Of a stretch of 64,000 nucleotides of DNA, positions 47,964 through 58,446 are shown piece after piece. The stretch is from positions 1 through 64,000 of the forward strand of contig CAJUKG010000002.1 in assembly GCA_910586925.1 (NCBI GenBank), given 5' to 3'. Under the pieces are notes generated by a model that was not told where the DNA came from, ran no database searches, and worked only from the letters and a program-made list of their open reading frames with translations. Positions within the stretch are counted from its first letter, which is position 1. Each line of letters starts with the position of its first letter. Both the position numbers and the translations under genes were made by a program. Origin of the DNA: an uncultured Christensenellaceae bacterium (GTDB taxonomy: Bacteria > Bacillota > Clostridia > Christensenellales > Pumilibacteraceae).

Positions 47964-49247
47964 ATGCTTACCAATCCTTTCGGCTTTTTCGCGTACACCG
48001 GTTTTACGACGTTTTTCGTCGAGCTGTTCATAATTCAATTTCTGTTCATGCGCAAGTTTGAGCGGCGTTCGTTGTTTTGGCTGCGGCTCTCTTTAAGCGT
48101 TGCGGTCGCCGCATGTTTTTATTTTATTCCGCCGCTTTCCATAGGACCGATCAGCTGTGTGTTCTTCATAGTGCTCGCGTACGTCGTCGGCGTTGCCGCA
48201 CTTTGTTTTAAGGCGAATATATTCAACTGCATATTTTACGGACTCACTGCGTGGGCGGTGCAACATCTCGCTTGGAGTTTTTATCTCATCGCGTGCATGC
48301 TGTTTTCTATGAATTTAGCGGTTTCGATTGTCGTATATCTCGCGATTTATGCGGTCACGTACACGGCTATGTTCTTTATATTTTCGTACGGCAGAACGGA
48401 TTGCGTCATTCACCGCGAGCGCATGATGGCGGGGGTAATATCATTCCTCGCGCTGTTCGTCACTACGATACTGTACGACTTTTCGGTCGCGGAAGTGGGG
48501 TATTCGGTGTGGTCGTCGCTGTACGCCGCAATACTGTCGCTTATAATTCTTTTCGTGCAGTTCGGATTGCTCACGCGCGATTCGCTTATACGGCGCGGCG
48601 AGCAGCTCGAGCGCGACAAGGTGATGCTCGAAAGTCTGTTGTACCGTCAAAACCAACAGCAGCTTCTGGCGGGTGAAACGGTGGAGATAATCAACCGCAA
48701 GTGTCACGATCTCAAGCATCAGCTCGCGCTGTTCCGCCACTCGCAGGGCGGCGAGAACGCCGAATACTTGCGCGAAATTGAAAAAGCGGTCATGGTTTAC
48801 GGCGATATAGCGAAAACGGGCAATAACGCGCTCGACATAACGCTCACCGAAAAGTGTTTGCTCTGCAACGAGCGCGGCATTAAGTTTACTTACATAGTGG
48901 ACGGCGAGAGCTTGAACATAATCAAGCCGACAGACGTATCCGCGCTGTTCGGAAATATTCTCGACAATGCCATAGAATCGGTCGCGGGCGAGGCGGACGA
49001 GCGGAAGATCATTCGTCTGCACGTGTCCGTCGTGCGCGGGTACCTGCGTATACACTGCGAAAACTATTGCAGTCATGAAGTGGAGTTTGCGGACGGACTG
49101 CCCGTGCCCGACGCCGAAAAAGACTTGTACCACGGTTTCGGCACAAAGAGTATTCGCTATATCGCCGAGAAGTACGACGGCAACGTCGTCATGGAATGTA
49201 AAGATGAAATGTTCCATGTGAATATCATTATTCCAATTAATAATTAA
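47964..49247 (+). CDS. GHKL-type sensor histidine kinase (AgrC-like)
   Basis: A 427-residue membrane kinase. About six or seven helices occupy residues 8-205. A coiled segment (RRGEQLERDKVMLESLLYRQ) leads to the H-box RKCHDLKHQLALFRH at about 246, the N-box ALFGNILDNAIESV at about 318, and the glycine-rich loop LYHGFGTKSIRYIAEKYDG near the end. This plan is that of AgrC/ComD-type peptide sensors, which pair with LytTR regulators as here. No AgrB/AgrD-like peptide gene lies beside it. It starts four bases after the regulator's stop, using the G-tract as ribosome binding site. The C-terminal INN comes from an AT-rich repeat immediately downstream. Confidence 0.9.
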   Translation: MLTNPFGFFAYTGFTTFFVELFIIQFLFMRKFERRSLFWLRLSLSVAVAACFYFIPPLSIGPISCVFFIVLAYVVGVAALCFKANIFNCIFYGLTAWAVQHLAWSFYLIACMLFSMNLAVSIVVYLAIYAVTYTAMFFIFSYGRTDCVIHRERMMAGVISFLALFVTTILYDFSVAEVGYSVWSSLYAAILSLIILFVQFGLLTRDSLIRRGEQLERDKVMLESLLYRQNQQQLLAGETVEIINRKCHDLKHQLALFRHSQGGENAEYLREIEKAVMVYGDIAKTGNNALDITLTEKCLLCNERGIKFTYIVDGESLNIIKPTDVSALFGNILDNAIESVAGEADERKIIRLHVSVVRGYLRIHCENYCSHEVEFADGLPVPDAEKDLYHGFGTKSIRYIAEKYDGNVVMECKDEMFHVNIIIPINN

Positions 49248-49598
49248 TAATTAAAAATTGAGGATAAATTAAATAACGACGATTTTTCATATCTTTTATT
49301 TCTTATCTATTATCTAATGATCGTAGGGAGCTTTAGACCTCATTGCGCTCCGCAAAATGTATATTATTCAATCGACAATAATTATTAATTGTTAATTATT
49401 AATTTTTAATTTGCGTGCGAAGCCGTGAAGAAACCACTAAACGAACGATAAAGACATAAATGACAACAGCACACAAACAGCAGCGAAGCCGTGTAACAAA
49501 CAAAAAAAGGCAAAAAAAGTACCGAGCGAGCGCGAAATGCACCGTTCGGATTTTTTTGTGATATAGTCAAGCCATCAAATACCTTTCAAGGAGGAAGT
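49228..49598. repeat. Paired AT-rich repeats and related elements between kinase and GH3 genes
   Basis: One AT-rich copy lies at 49228-49272 and an inverted copy at 49378-49412, so the two could form a stem enclosing about 105 bases. Inside is a CGTAGGGAGC...TGCGCTCCGC block related to that at 37631. Between 49413 and 49598 I see nothing clear except AACAAACAAAAAAAGGCAAA runs and a TATAGT that might be a -10 box. No gene is supported. Confidence 0.6.
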
Positions 49599-49601
49599 GT
49601 G

Positions 49602-52600
49602 ATGGTAAAAGCTAAAAGACTGTTGCGCGGTTTGGGTATGACTTCTGCCGTGTTGCTTGCCGCGTCGATAACGACTGGCGCAATCATGGAACAGTACCCC
49701 GCACCGCTCGACGCACTGTTCGACACGTTGAGTTCGAAGGTCGTCTCCGAAAAAACGGAGGAGAAAGACTGGATTTTCGATTCGAACTTCAAGACCGCGA
49801 AAGAGGCATTCGACGGCTTCAAAGAGTTCGCAATCAGAGAATCGCACGAAACGTTCGCGCTACTCAAAAACAGCAACAAGGCACTGCCTATTGCAAAGGA
49901 CGCAAAAGTCACTCTTATGGGCTTGCGCAGTTACGCGCCCGTTTACGGCAACAGCGGCGGCAGTATCGCCGACAAAAAGACGGTCGAGAACGGCAACACG
50001 ATAACCGACGCATTTAAGGGACGAGGATTTCAACTCAATCCATCCATGCTCAAGGCGTACGAGGAATACTGCAAAACGCTCACTTGGGGCGGCAGCGGCT
50101 TCGGTGCGACCCCGCCCGAGTATGTAGGGCTTGCGGGTACTGCGGACATTCCCGAGCTTTCCAAAGCCGAGCTTGCGCAGTACAACCCCGCTTATGCGAG
50201 CGAGTATGCGCAGTACAACGACGCGGCTATCGTCGTAGTAGGGCGTCCCGGCGGCGAAAGCAAGTATTATCTCAAAGACGGTCAGTCTTATTCGTACACC
50301 GAAGGTCGCGGTCCGAATCAAACCACAGTCACTTTGACGGGACATCAGGACACGACGACGGGCAATATTCTCGGGCTTTCTTCGGAAGAAAAAGAGATCA
50401 TTGCCGAAGCGAAAGCCAATTTCTCCAAAGTCATAGTGCTTGTTAACTCCGTTAACCAAATGGAACTTAAAGAACTCGAGGACGATCCCGACATAGACGC
50501 CGTTATGTGGGTAGGCTATCCCGGCGCGTACGGGTTCTGGGGCGTTGCGGACGTGCTTAACGGCACCGTAAGTCCGTCGGCGCATCTCGGCGACATCTAT
50601 GCCGCAAACACCGGTATCAACCCCGCAATGATGAACTCCAATGCCGACACGCCGTGGACTAATGCCGACGGCTTGACGGGCGCGAGTAACGTGAATACCT
50701 ATCTCGTTCAGGCGGAAGGCATTTATACGGGCTATCGCTATTACGAAACGCGTTACGAAGATTACGTGCTCGGTCAGGGCAATGCGGCGACGGCGGGCGC
50801 GGGTGCTTACGTAACAGCCGACACCAAACCCGGCGCGGCGGAAGGTAGCTGGAACTATGATTACGAAGTGGTTTATCCGTTCGGTCACGGTCTGTCGTAT
50901 ACGACGTTCAAGCAAACGCTCGACAGCGTGCAGATTCTCGGGAATAAACGGACGGCGAACGTCACCGTAACCGTAACCAATACGGGCGGCAGTGCGGGCA
51001 AGGACGTAATTCAGCTTTATGCACAGACCCCTTACACCGAGTACGACAAAAAGTACGGTGTCGAAAAGGCGTCCGTGCAGCTCATGGATTTCGAGAAAAC
51101 CAAAGAACTTGCCCCGGGCGCGAGCCAGACCGTAACGATGGAAGTCGATCTTGCCAACCTCGCGAGCTACGACTACACGCACGCAAAGACTTTTATCGTC
51201 GATAACGGCACGTATTACTTCGCTATCGGCACGGACAGTCACGACGCGCTCAACAATATCCTCGTGAAGAAGGGCGTGACCGAAGACCAGAAGAAGCGCA
51301 TGTCGGGCAGCGGCGACGCTTCCAAGGTGCATGAATGGAAGTGGGACGACGGCAATTTCGAAGGCGTCGATAACCGCACGTTCTCGGTGAGCGCGACGGG
51401 CACGGTCAACATCACCAACCGCCTTTCGGAAGGCGAGTCGGCAATGGACTTCAACTACTTCAAGCCGGGCACCGTTACCTATCTTTCCCGCAGCGATTGG
51501 AAGGGTACATATCCCAAAACTTATACGGGACTTGCGGCGGACACCACCCAAGAACTTTACAAGCTGCTTTCCTGCGACTTTATTCCGCTCAAGACGGACG
51601 ACGACACTTCGTCGTTTAAGTGGGGGGATACGACAAGTTCGCTCACTCTCAACGATATGAAACTCGCCGATTGGGAGGACTCGAGATGGCAGGAGATCGT
51701 CGACAAAGTGACTATCGAGGAATTCCTCACGTTCGCGTCGAACGCGTTCCATAACATTCAGGAAATCCCGTCCGTCGGATATATCGGCAATAACGCGGAC
51801 GACGGTCCGGGCGGATCGGATACCCACTACTTCGAAGAAGGCTCGTACAAGGGCACACCGTATGCCGACGCCAAAGATTACGAAGGCTACGGCACCCGCG
51901 TCGCGCCGTCGCCGACAAACCTCGCGTACAGCTGGAACAAAGAACTCGCGTTCGAGAATGGCGAAATCATTCTCGGCGAGAGCACCCTCGTCCTCAATCT
52001 TCCGATAATGATAGGTCCGGGCGGCAATATTCACCGTCACGCGTACAACGGTCGCGGTGCCGAATATTACAGCGAAGACCCCATGCTGTCGGGATATATC
52101 GGCAGTGCGGTCGTACAGGGCGCACAGAGCAAAGGCTGTCTTGTAAATATCAAACATGCGGCATTCAACGATCAGGAAGTCAACCGTTCGGGTATCGCGG
52201 TGTTTATGAACGAGCAAAAGGCGCGGGAAATGGAACTTCGCAACCTGCAACAAATGTTCGTGGCGAACGGCATGCCCGCTTCGTTCAGGGACGACGAGAG
52301 CAAGAAAGATACTTATAAACTCGGCGCGCTCGGCGTCATGACGTCGTACAACCGTATCGGCGCGGTTCCGCCCAGCGCGAACAAAGGCGTCATGGTCGAT
52401 ATCATGCGCAACGAATGGGGCTTCCACGGCTACAACGTCACCGACTTTACGGGCGTCGCGCTCAAGGCGTCGCCGAAGGAGTCGTTGCTTTACGGCACGA
52501 CGGCATTCTGCGGTTTCGGCGGCAGTATGGATTATTGGAACGCCGAAACTCTCGGCAAAGACGCAGATATGTGCGCGGCTATCAAACAGGATATCAAGTA

Positions 52601-52799
52601 TGTTCTCTACTCGCTCGCAAACAGTGCGGCTGTAAACGGCACCAACAATACCACGCGTCGCGTTCAGCTCATGTCCACTTGGAGAAAGCTGTACAAGAGC
52701 CTCGAAGGCGTGTTCGGCGCGCTCACCGGCGGACTTGTGGTCGCGTACGTCGTTCTCGAAGTGCTCGACGTCGTTAAAAAGAAGAAGGAGGAAGACTAA
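49602..52799 (+). CDS. Membrane-anchored GH3 glycoside hydrolase with inverted domain order
   Basis: A 1065-residue GH3-family protein. An N-terminal membrane helix or signal (about 8-28, LGMTSAVLLAASITTGAIM) is followed by the GH3 C-terminal-type alpha/beta domain (HETFALLKNSNKALPI to PSAHLGDIYAANTG, about 80-340) and a fibronectin-like domain (LGNKRTANVTVTVTNTGGSAGKDVIQLYAQTP). The TIM-barrel-type domain comes last (about 700-1010), with GPGGNIHRHAYNGRGAEYYSEDP, KGCLVNIKHAAFNDQE and the nucleophile in GFHGYNVTDFTG at about residue 948. The order is reversed from most GH3 enzymes, as in the known Butyrivibrio and Ruminococcus albus beta-glucosidases. A final helix (GALTGGLVVAYVVLEVLDVV) with KKKKEED would anchor it again. 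Sugar specificity is not known. Confidence 0.88.
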   Translation: MVKAKRLLRGLGMTSAVLLAASITTGAIMEQYPAPLDALFDTLSSKVVSEKTEEKDWIFDSNFKTAKEAFDGFKEFAIRESHETFALLKNSNKALPIAKDAKVTLMGLRSYAPVYGNSGGSIADKKTVENGNTITDAFKGRGFQLNPSMLKAYEEYCKTLTWGGSGFGATPPEYVGLAGTADIPELSKAELAQYNPAYASEYAQYNDAAIVVVGRPGGESKYYLKDGQSYSYTEGRGPNQTTVTLTGHQDTTTGNILGLSSEEKEIIAEAKANFSKVIVLVNSVNQMELKELEDDPDIDAVMWVGYPGAYGFWGVADVLNGTVSPSAHLGDIYAANTGINPAMMNSNADTPWTNADGLTGASNVNTYLVQAEGIYTGYRYYETRYEDYVLGQGNAATAGAGAYVTADTKPGAAEGSWNYDYEVVYPFGHGLSYTTFKQTLDSVQILGNKRTANVTVTVTNTGGSAGKDVIQLYAQTPYTEYDKKYGVEKASVQLMDFEKTKELAPGASQTVTMEVDLANLASYDYTHAKTFIVDNGTYYFAIGTDSHDALNNILVKKGVTEDQKKRMSGSGDASKVHEWKWDDGNFEGVDNRTFSVSATGTVNITNRLSEGESAMDFNYFKPGTVTYLSRSDWKGTYPKTYTGLAADTTQELYKLLSCDFIPLKTDDDTSSFKWGDTTSSLTLNDMKLADWEDSRWQEIVDKVTIEEFLTFASNAFHNIQEIPSVGYIGNNADDGPGGSDTHYFEEGSYKGTPYADAKDYEGYGTRVAPSPTNLAYSWNKELAFENGEIILGESTLVLNLPIMIGPGGNIHRHAYNGRGAEYYSEDPMLSGYIGSAVVQGAQSKGCLVNIKHAAFNDQEVNRSGIAVFMNEQKAREMELRNLQQMFVANGMPASFRDDESKKDTYKLGALGVMTSYNRIGAVPPSANKGVMVDIMRNEWGFHGYNVTDFTGVALKASPKESLLYGTTAFCGFGGSMDYWNAETLGKDADMCAAIKQDIKYVLYSLANSAAVNGTNNTTRRVQLMSTWRKLYKSLEGVFGALTGGLVVAYVVLEVLDVVKKKKEED

Positions 52800-52801
52800 T
52801 C

Positions 52802-53248
52802 ATGAACTTCATTAAAAAGCAGACCGTTTTCGGCTGGGTAACTCTCGGCGCGGCGGTGCTCGGGCTTGTCGCGATGATCGTATATATCGTGTCGGGAACG
52901 ACGGGGTATATGGACGGTCAACCGCTTGCCGCACTCCCCATAGTGTTCACGGTAATCTCGATACTCGGCTTGGGTGCGCTGTTCGCAGTAGCAGACAAGC
53001 TCGACAGGCGGATAGTAGGCGGTATACTCTTTGTCATCGACATCTTGCTCGCCGTGTCGCTTTGCCTGTTCATCGCGGACCGCGTGCAACTTTTTGCGGA
53101 CGTATACTTCATTCCCGTAAACTTCCCCGAGTCGGAGGTCGCGTCGCTCAATGCGTCGATCGCGGGCATGGTGTTTTACATTCTCGCGCTCGTGTGCGTG
53201 ATCGTGACGGGGTTCGCGAAACAGCTGCATAAACCCGCAGAGAACTAA
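52802..53248 (+). CDS. Four-helix membrane protein coupled to the GH3 gene
   Basis: A protein of 148 residues with four membrane helices at about 10-31, 43-64, 74-95 and 118-140. It starts two bases after the GH3 stop codon, using the AGGAGG near the end of that gene. The only notable features are a basic start (NFIKKQ) and an aromatic-rich loop before the last helix. I recognise no family. Tight coupling to GH3 suggests it helps to fold, hold or export the anchored enzyme, or transports its product, but the sequence does not show which. Confidence 0.65.
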   Translation: MNFIKKQTVFGWVTLGAAVLGLVAMIVYIVSGTTGYMDGQPLAALPIVFTVISILGLGALFAVADKLDRRIVGGILFVIDILLAVSLCLFIADRVQLFADVYFIPVNFPESEVASLNASIAGMVFYILALVCVIVTGFAKQLHKPAEN

Positions 53249-53297
53249 ACGTAAATTAAATACGCGTCGCGCATAGCCGCACGCAAGTACTCTTTGA

Positions 53298-53340
53298 CAA
53301 AAGCAGAGTGACGGGATTTCTTCGTCGCTCTGTTTTGTTG
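53298..53340 (+). terminator. Terminator after the GH3 operon
   Basis: CAAAAGCAGAGTGACG pairs with CGTCGCTCTGTTTTG around GGATTTCTT, with T-rich flanks. Confidence 0.85.
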
Positions 53341-53386
53341 TCCGAAAAATAAACGGCGGGCGAGGGGTTTTGCGGGTCCAAAACGC

Positions 53387-53415
53387 TTGCCAAATGATTT
53401 TACGTGTGATATAAT
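53387..53415 (+). promoter_or_regulatory. Promoter of rpsF-ssb-rpsR
   Basis: TTGCCA, a 17-base spacer and TATAAT. The leader of about 70 bases contains CCGAGAAGGTAGGTCATAGA, which may fold, but I cannot assign it to the known S6:S18 leader element. Confidence 0.75.
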
Positions 53416-53492
53416 CATTATTGCGACTAAATATCATCATGGTCGCGTCCTTACCTGCCGAGAAGGTAGGTCATAGACCGCAAGGAGGGTAT

Positions 53493-53789
53493 ATGAATAA
53501 CTACGAGATCCTTTATATCCTGTCCGACAAGCAGGATGCCGATGCGAAGAAAGCGTTGGTGGAAAAGTTCAAGTCGATCGTCGCCGAATACGGCGAGGTG
53601 ACTGCCGAAGAATGGGGCGGCGGCTCGCGCAAGCTCGAGTATCCGATCCAGACCAAAATCTCCGGGAAACATCTCACGGGCTACTACGTGCTCATGAAGT
53701 TTACCGCACCGCCCGAAATCCCCGCCGAGCTCGAACGCCAAATGCGTATCAGCGACGACGTACTGCGTTTCATGATCGAACGCGTGTAA
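53493..53789 (+). CDS. rpsF: 30S ribosomal protein S6
   Basis: A 98-residue protein with the S6 pattern YEILYILSDKQDADAKKALVEKFKS, WGGGSRKLEYPIQTK and YYVLMKFTAPPEI, ending RISDDVLRFMIERV. S6 pairs with S18 on the 30S platform. Start ATG 53493 has an AAGGAGG site; the longer upstream frame is not conserved. The rpsF-ssb-rpsR order is the standard bacterial arrangement. Confidence 0.97.
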   Translation: MNNYEILYILSDKQDADAKKALVEKFKSIVAEYGEVTAEEWGGGSRKLEYPIQTKISGKHLTGYYVLMKFTAPPEIPAELERQMRISDDVLRFMIERV

Positions 53790-53804
53790 CCGAGGAGTAC
53801 GGCA

Positions 53805-54221
53805 ATGAACAAAATCATTCTCATAGGCAATCTTACGCGCGACCCCGAAGCGGGCAGTACCACGAGCGGCGTTAATTTCACTCGCTTCACGATCGCCGTA
53901 AACCGTTCGTTTACCAACGCCAACGGCGAGCGCGTTGCCGACTATTTCGACGTAATTTGCTGGCGTCAGCTCGCCGAGCGTTGCGCGAAATACCTGTTCA
54001 AGGGCAGTAAGGTCGGCATCAACGGTTCGGTTCAGCGCAGACAGTACGAGGACCGCGACGGCATTAAACGCACGTCTTTCGACGTCGTTGCCGACGAAGT
54101 GGAATTCCTCACGCCGAAGAACAGCGGCGGTGCGCCGTCTCGCGACGGCGGCTACCAACCCGAGGAACCGCATCCGGTTTCCGACATGCAACCCGTCGAA
54201 AGCGACGATTTGCCTTTCTAA
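53805..54221 (+). CDS. ssb: Single-stranded DNA-binding protein
   Basis: A 138-residue SSB. The OB fold (1-105) opens NKIILIGNLTRDPEAGSTTSGVNFTRFTIAVNR and has DYFDVICWRQLAERCAKYLFKGSKVGINGSVQRRQYEDRDGIKR. A short Gly/Pro linker is followed by the partner-binding tip ESDDLPF. It protects ssDNA in replication and repair. It is the chromosomal SSB, distinct from the phage SSB-like protein at 552-950. Middle gene of the rpsF operon. Confidence 0.97.
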   Translation: MNKIILIGNLTRDPEAGSTTSGVNFTRFTIAVNRSFTNANGERVADYFDVICWRQLAERCAKYLFKGSKVGINGSVQRRQYEDRDGIKRTSFDVVADEVEFLTPKNSGGAPSRDGGYQPEEPHPVSDMQPVESDDLPF

Positions 54222-54245
54222 ATAAATCAAGGAGATTAACCGATC

Positions 54246-54521
54246 ATGGAAAAAAATAAAAACAGAGTTAAACCCAACGACGGCGACGACAAGGTCCGCC
54301 GCACCCGCCGTCCCGCCAAAAAACGCGTTTGCGAATACTGCCAAGGTCATATCGAACGCGTCGACTACAAGGACGTCGAGCGTCTTAAGAAGTATACCGC
54401 CGAGAACGGCAAGATCTTGCCCCGCCGCGCCACCGGTCTTTGCGCCGAGCATCAGCGCGACGTAACGACCGCCATCAAGCGCGCCCGCGTCATGGCACTT
54501 CTCCCGTTCCGCGGCGAATAA
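54246..54521 (+). CDS. rpsR: 30S ribosomal protein S18
   Basis: A 91-residue S18 with the conserved core ERVDYKDVERLKKYTAENGKILPRRATGLCAEHQRDVTTAIKRARVMALLPF. It has a zinc-ribbon form: CEYCQ near residue 31 and a later Cys/His in GLCAEHQ, as in many anaerobic Firmicutes. The N-terminus carries a basic extension. AAGGAG lies before the ATG. Last gene of the operon, closed by a terminator. Confidence 0.97.
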   Translation: MEKNKNRVKPNDGDDKVRRTRRPAKKRVCEYCQGHIERVDYKDVERLKKYTAENGKILPRRATGLCAEHQRDVTTAIKRARVMALLPFRGE

Positions 54522-54524
54522 TAA

Positions 54525-54556
54525 GCAAAAAAAGACCTTTCGCGAGGTCTTTTTTC
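54525..54556 (+). terminator. Terminator of the rpsF operon
   Basis: AAAAAAAGACCT pairs with AGGTCTTTTTT around TTCGCG. Confidence 0.88.
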
Positions 54557-54577
54557 TTTAGGGAGCCGCTGACGGAA

Positions 54578-55741
54578 ATGAACGAACGCCGATTCAAATG
54601 CGACGAAGTCCCGAGTGATTTCGGAAAACTATTATTCGAGTGCGACGAGTCGCAAACCGTATATGACACGTCAAAAGATAAACGCAAAGCCATGCGTCGG
54701 TCGCCTGCGTTCTGGCTTTTTATCGCTATTGTCGCGTTCATGACCGGGTGGTTTTTGTACAGTCTTATCGTTGCGAGTATATACGATGGGTTCGGCGTGG
54801 CGGTCGTTGTGCACATACCCGGTTTTGTCGTGCTTGCGGTTTGCGACGCGATATGCGTGTTGTCGGCGTTCGGGCTGTGGGGCAGGTTTATGCGGTTTGC
54901 GTTCAAACACAACCTCGTCCGTGCCCGCGGTTCGGAAGGTCGGAGCATGCGCGAACTCGAAAAGCAACTCGATGCGGCAGACGAACGTCGCGCTTCTCGC
55001 AACGCGCTGTCCGTTTACGAGGACTACATAGTCGTTGTAAAAGAGGGCATATCCGCCGTGTACTCGCGCGGCGGGCTTGAGGCCGTGCATATGCGCAATT
55101 TCGGCGCGGGCATGAAAGTCGAGTTCGACGGCGGTCGCGGCGGGAAGGCGTTTTTCATCGTTTGCAAATCGGACGCGATCGAGATACGACGCATTTTCAA
55201 GGATAAATACGTAAAGCCGCCGAAACGCGACGTTCGCACCGAGAAGGCGTCGAAACGGAAAAAGCCGTCGCCCGAAAAGCGACGCGGCGGGAAAATCAAG
55301 CGCGTAAAACCCGTTTGCGTGTGCGACAAATCAACGGGCTTTTTGACAGGGGCGACGCTGATCGTGCTTGCGGCGATCGGCTTCGGCGTTGCGACTATAT
55401 TATTGCATTATTACGTGAATGAGCAAGTGCCCGAGCTGCTCGGCGTGTTCTTTATCCTCGGCGGTATAGTCGCGCTTTTGACGGTGTACGATTTTGTGCC
55501 GATCATACATGAGTTCTTTGTGCCGTTCTCCGCAGGCGCGTTGTTTGTCGTCGCGCCGATACTGATTTTGGGCGCGATATATTCCGCAGTCGGATTACAG
55601 GTTACGTTAGCGGATATAATGTTGGTGTTTACGCCGCTCAATGCCGGCTGTGCATTTTTGTCGCTCATGGGAACGGTCATAGTGCTGTACTCGTTTCGCA
55701 AACTGTACAAATACATTCGTTACGGCGATATAGGCGATTAG
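54578..55741 (+). CDS. Hypothetical multi-pass membrane protein with basic cytoplasmic domain
   Basis: A protein of 387 residues. Helices lie at about 47-72 (WLFIAIVAFMTGWFLYSLIV), 80-105, 258-283, 288-308, 315-340 and 345-372. Between the second and third helices there is a soluble loop of about 150 residues that includes an acidic-basic helix and strands resembling a PH-like YcxB domain (SVYEDYIVVVKEGISAVYSRGGLEAVHMRNFGAGMKVEF, then FIVCKSDAIEIRRIF), followed by a very basic linker (KKPSPEKRRGGKIKR). I recognise no named family. A GGGAG lies 14 bases before ATG 54578. It sits in the gap between two terminators as a single gene. Confidence 0.65.
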   Translation: MNERRFKCDEVPSDFGKLLFECDESQTVYDTSKDKRKAMRRSPAFWLFIAIVAFMTGWFLYSLIVASIYDGFGVAVVVHIPGFVVLAVCDAICVLSAFGLWGRFMRFAFKHNLVRARGSEGRSMRELEKQLDAADERRASRNALSVYEDYIVVVKEGISAVYSRGGLEAVHMRNFGAGMKVEFDGGRGGKAFFIVCKSDAIEIRRIFKDKYVKPPKRDVRTEKASKRKKPSPEKRRGGKIKRVKPVCVCDKSTGFLTGATLIVLAAIGFGVATILLHYYVNEQVPELLGVFFILGGIVALLTVYDFVPIIHEFFVPFSAGALFVVAPILILGAIYSAVGLQVTLADIMLVFTPLNAGCAFLSLMGTVIVLYSFRKLYKYIRYGDIGD

Positions 55742-55770
55742 CTCGTGCGGCTTTCGTAATAACGCACAAT

Positions 55771-55803
55771 AAAAGCATAGCGCGTAAAAGCGTTATGCTT
55801 TTT
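55771..55803. terminator. Bidirectional terminator between convergent genes
   Basis: AAAAGCATAGCGC pairs with GCGTTATGCTTTT around GTAAAA, with A-run and T-run on either side. Confidence 0.85.
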
Positions 55804-55836
55804 CTGTACTGCTTATTCGGAAAATTTCGGCGAACG

Positions 55837-56643
55837 TCACTTGAAATTCGCGAGGGACGCGTTGCGGTCGAGGGCGGCGATCTCGTTCATTTCTTCGTCG
55901 GTGAGGTCGAAGTCGAAAATGTCGAGGTTTTGCTTGATATGCTCGACATTCGTGGATTTGGGGAATACGATGAATCCTTTTTGGATATGCCAACGCAAGA
56001 TCGTTTGCGGTACGGTTTTACCGCAACGCTCCGCCGCGCGGAGGAATATCGGTTCGCGGAACAGTTCTTTGTTCGCGTGACCGAGCGGGAACCAGCTTTC
56101 TATTTTTATGTCGTGCGGGGCGAGGCGGGGCATGAGCGTTTTCTGTTGAAAATACGGGTGACATTCCACCTGCATCACCGACGGCAATATTTCCATTTCC
56201 GAAAAGAGTGCGTCAAGATCTTCGTTTTCGAAGTTGCTCAAGCCTATGCTCCGCACTTTTCCCGCTTTCTTTGCTTTTTCGAGCGCGCGCCACGCCGTGA
56301 AATAATCGCCGCGCGGGCGGTGCAAAAGCAGTAAGTCGAGATAATCGGTTTTCAGCCGTCCGAGCATTTTGTCGATTGCTTTCTCGCTCTTTTCGCCGTA
56401 GTCGCTCACCCAAAGTTTGGAAGTGATAAACAGCTCGCTTCTCGGTACCGACGTTTTCTCGATCGCTTTCCCGACGCCGCGCTCGTTGCGATAGACGTGC
56501 GCGGTGTCGATATGGCGATAGCCGAGGTCGATCGCGGCAAGGCAGGTCTTTGCCGTTTTACCGTTGCCGTTTATTTGAAACGTACCGAATCCCGTTTGCG
56601 GGATCTTGACTCCGTCGTTGAGCGTGATGAGCGGCTGTTCCAT
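55837..56643 (-). CDS. Aldo/keto reductase
   Basis: A 268-residue NADPH-dependent oxidoreductase of the AKR5-like group. GVKIPQTGFGTFQI opens the protein. The catalytic set is present: Asp and Tyr in YRHIDTAHVYRNERGVGKAI at about 43-62, Lys in FITSKLWVSDYG at about 75, and His in DYLDLLLLHRPRGDY at about 106. SIGLSNFENEDLDAL and PQTILRWHIQKGFIVFPKST close the barrel and cofactor pocket. Substrate is unknown; relatives reduce 2,5-diketogluconate or small aldehydes. It has its own consensus promoter, a GGAG site, and runs towards the 54578 gene. Confidence 0.93.
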   Translation of the reverse strand: MEQPLITLNDGVKIPQTGFGTFQINGNGKTAKTCLAAIDLGYRHIDTAHVYRNERGVGKAIEKTSVPRSELFITSKLWVSDYGEKSEKAIDKMLGRLKTDYLDLLLLHRPRGDYFTAWRALEKAKKAGKVRSIGLSNFENEDLDALFSEMEILPSVMQVECHPYFQQKTLMPRLAPHDIKIESWFPLGHANKELFREPIFLRAAERCGKTVPQTILRWHIQKGFIVFPKSTNVEHIKQNLDIFDFDLTDEEMNEIAALDRNASLANFK

Positions 56644-56678
56644 ATTATTTTCTCCTATATATCGCGCCGATTTTTCTC

Positions 56679-56707
56679 ATTATATCACAGGCGCGGGCGA
56701 TTGTCAA
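56679..56707 (-). promoter_or_regulatory. Promoter of the aldo/keto reductase
   Basis: TTGACA (56707-56702), a 17-base spacer and TATAAT (56684-56679) on the minus strand. Confidence 0.8.
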
Positions 56708-56780
56708 GACGGGTTTTGCGGTAAGAACGCGCGCTGTCGGTCGCACTATAAAAATCAATGCGAAACAGGCACTCAAACGG

Positions 56781-56809
56781 TTTACTTTTTCGGTCAACCT
56801 TGGTATAAT
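56781..56809 (+). promoter_or_regulatory. Promoter of the ABC-F gene
   Basis: TTTACT, a 17-base spacer and TATAAT. It is divergent from the aldo/keto reductase promoter, about 75 bases away. Confidence 0.75.
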
Positions 56810-56852
56810 ATGTCAACAAGGTTTTTGTAAAATAACATCGAGGAACGTTGCA

Positions 56853-58430
<1,578 letters not shown>

Positions 58431-58446
58431 AGTTTTTACTGATATA

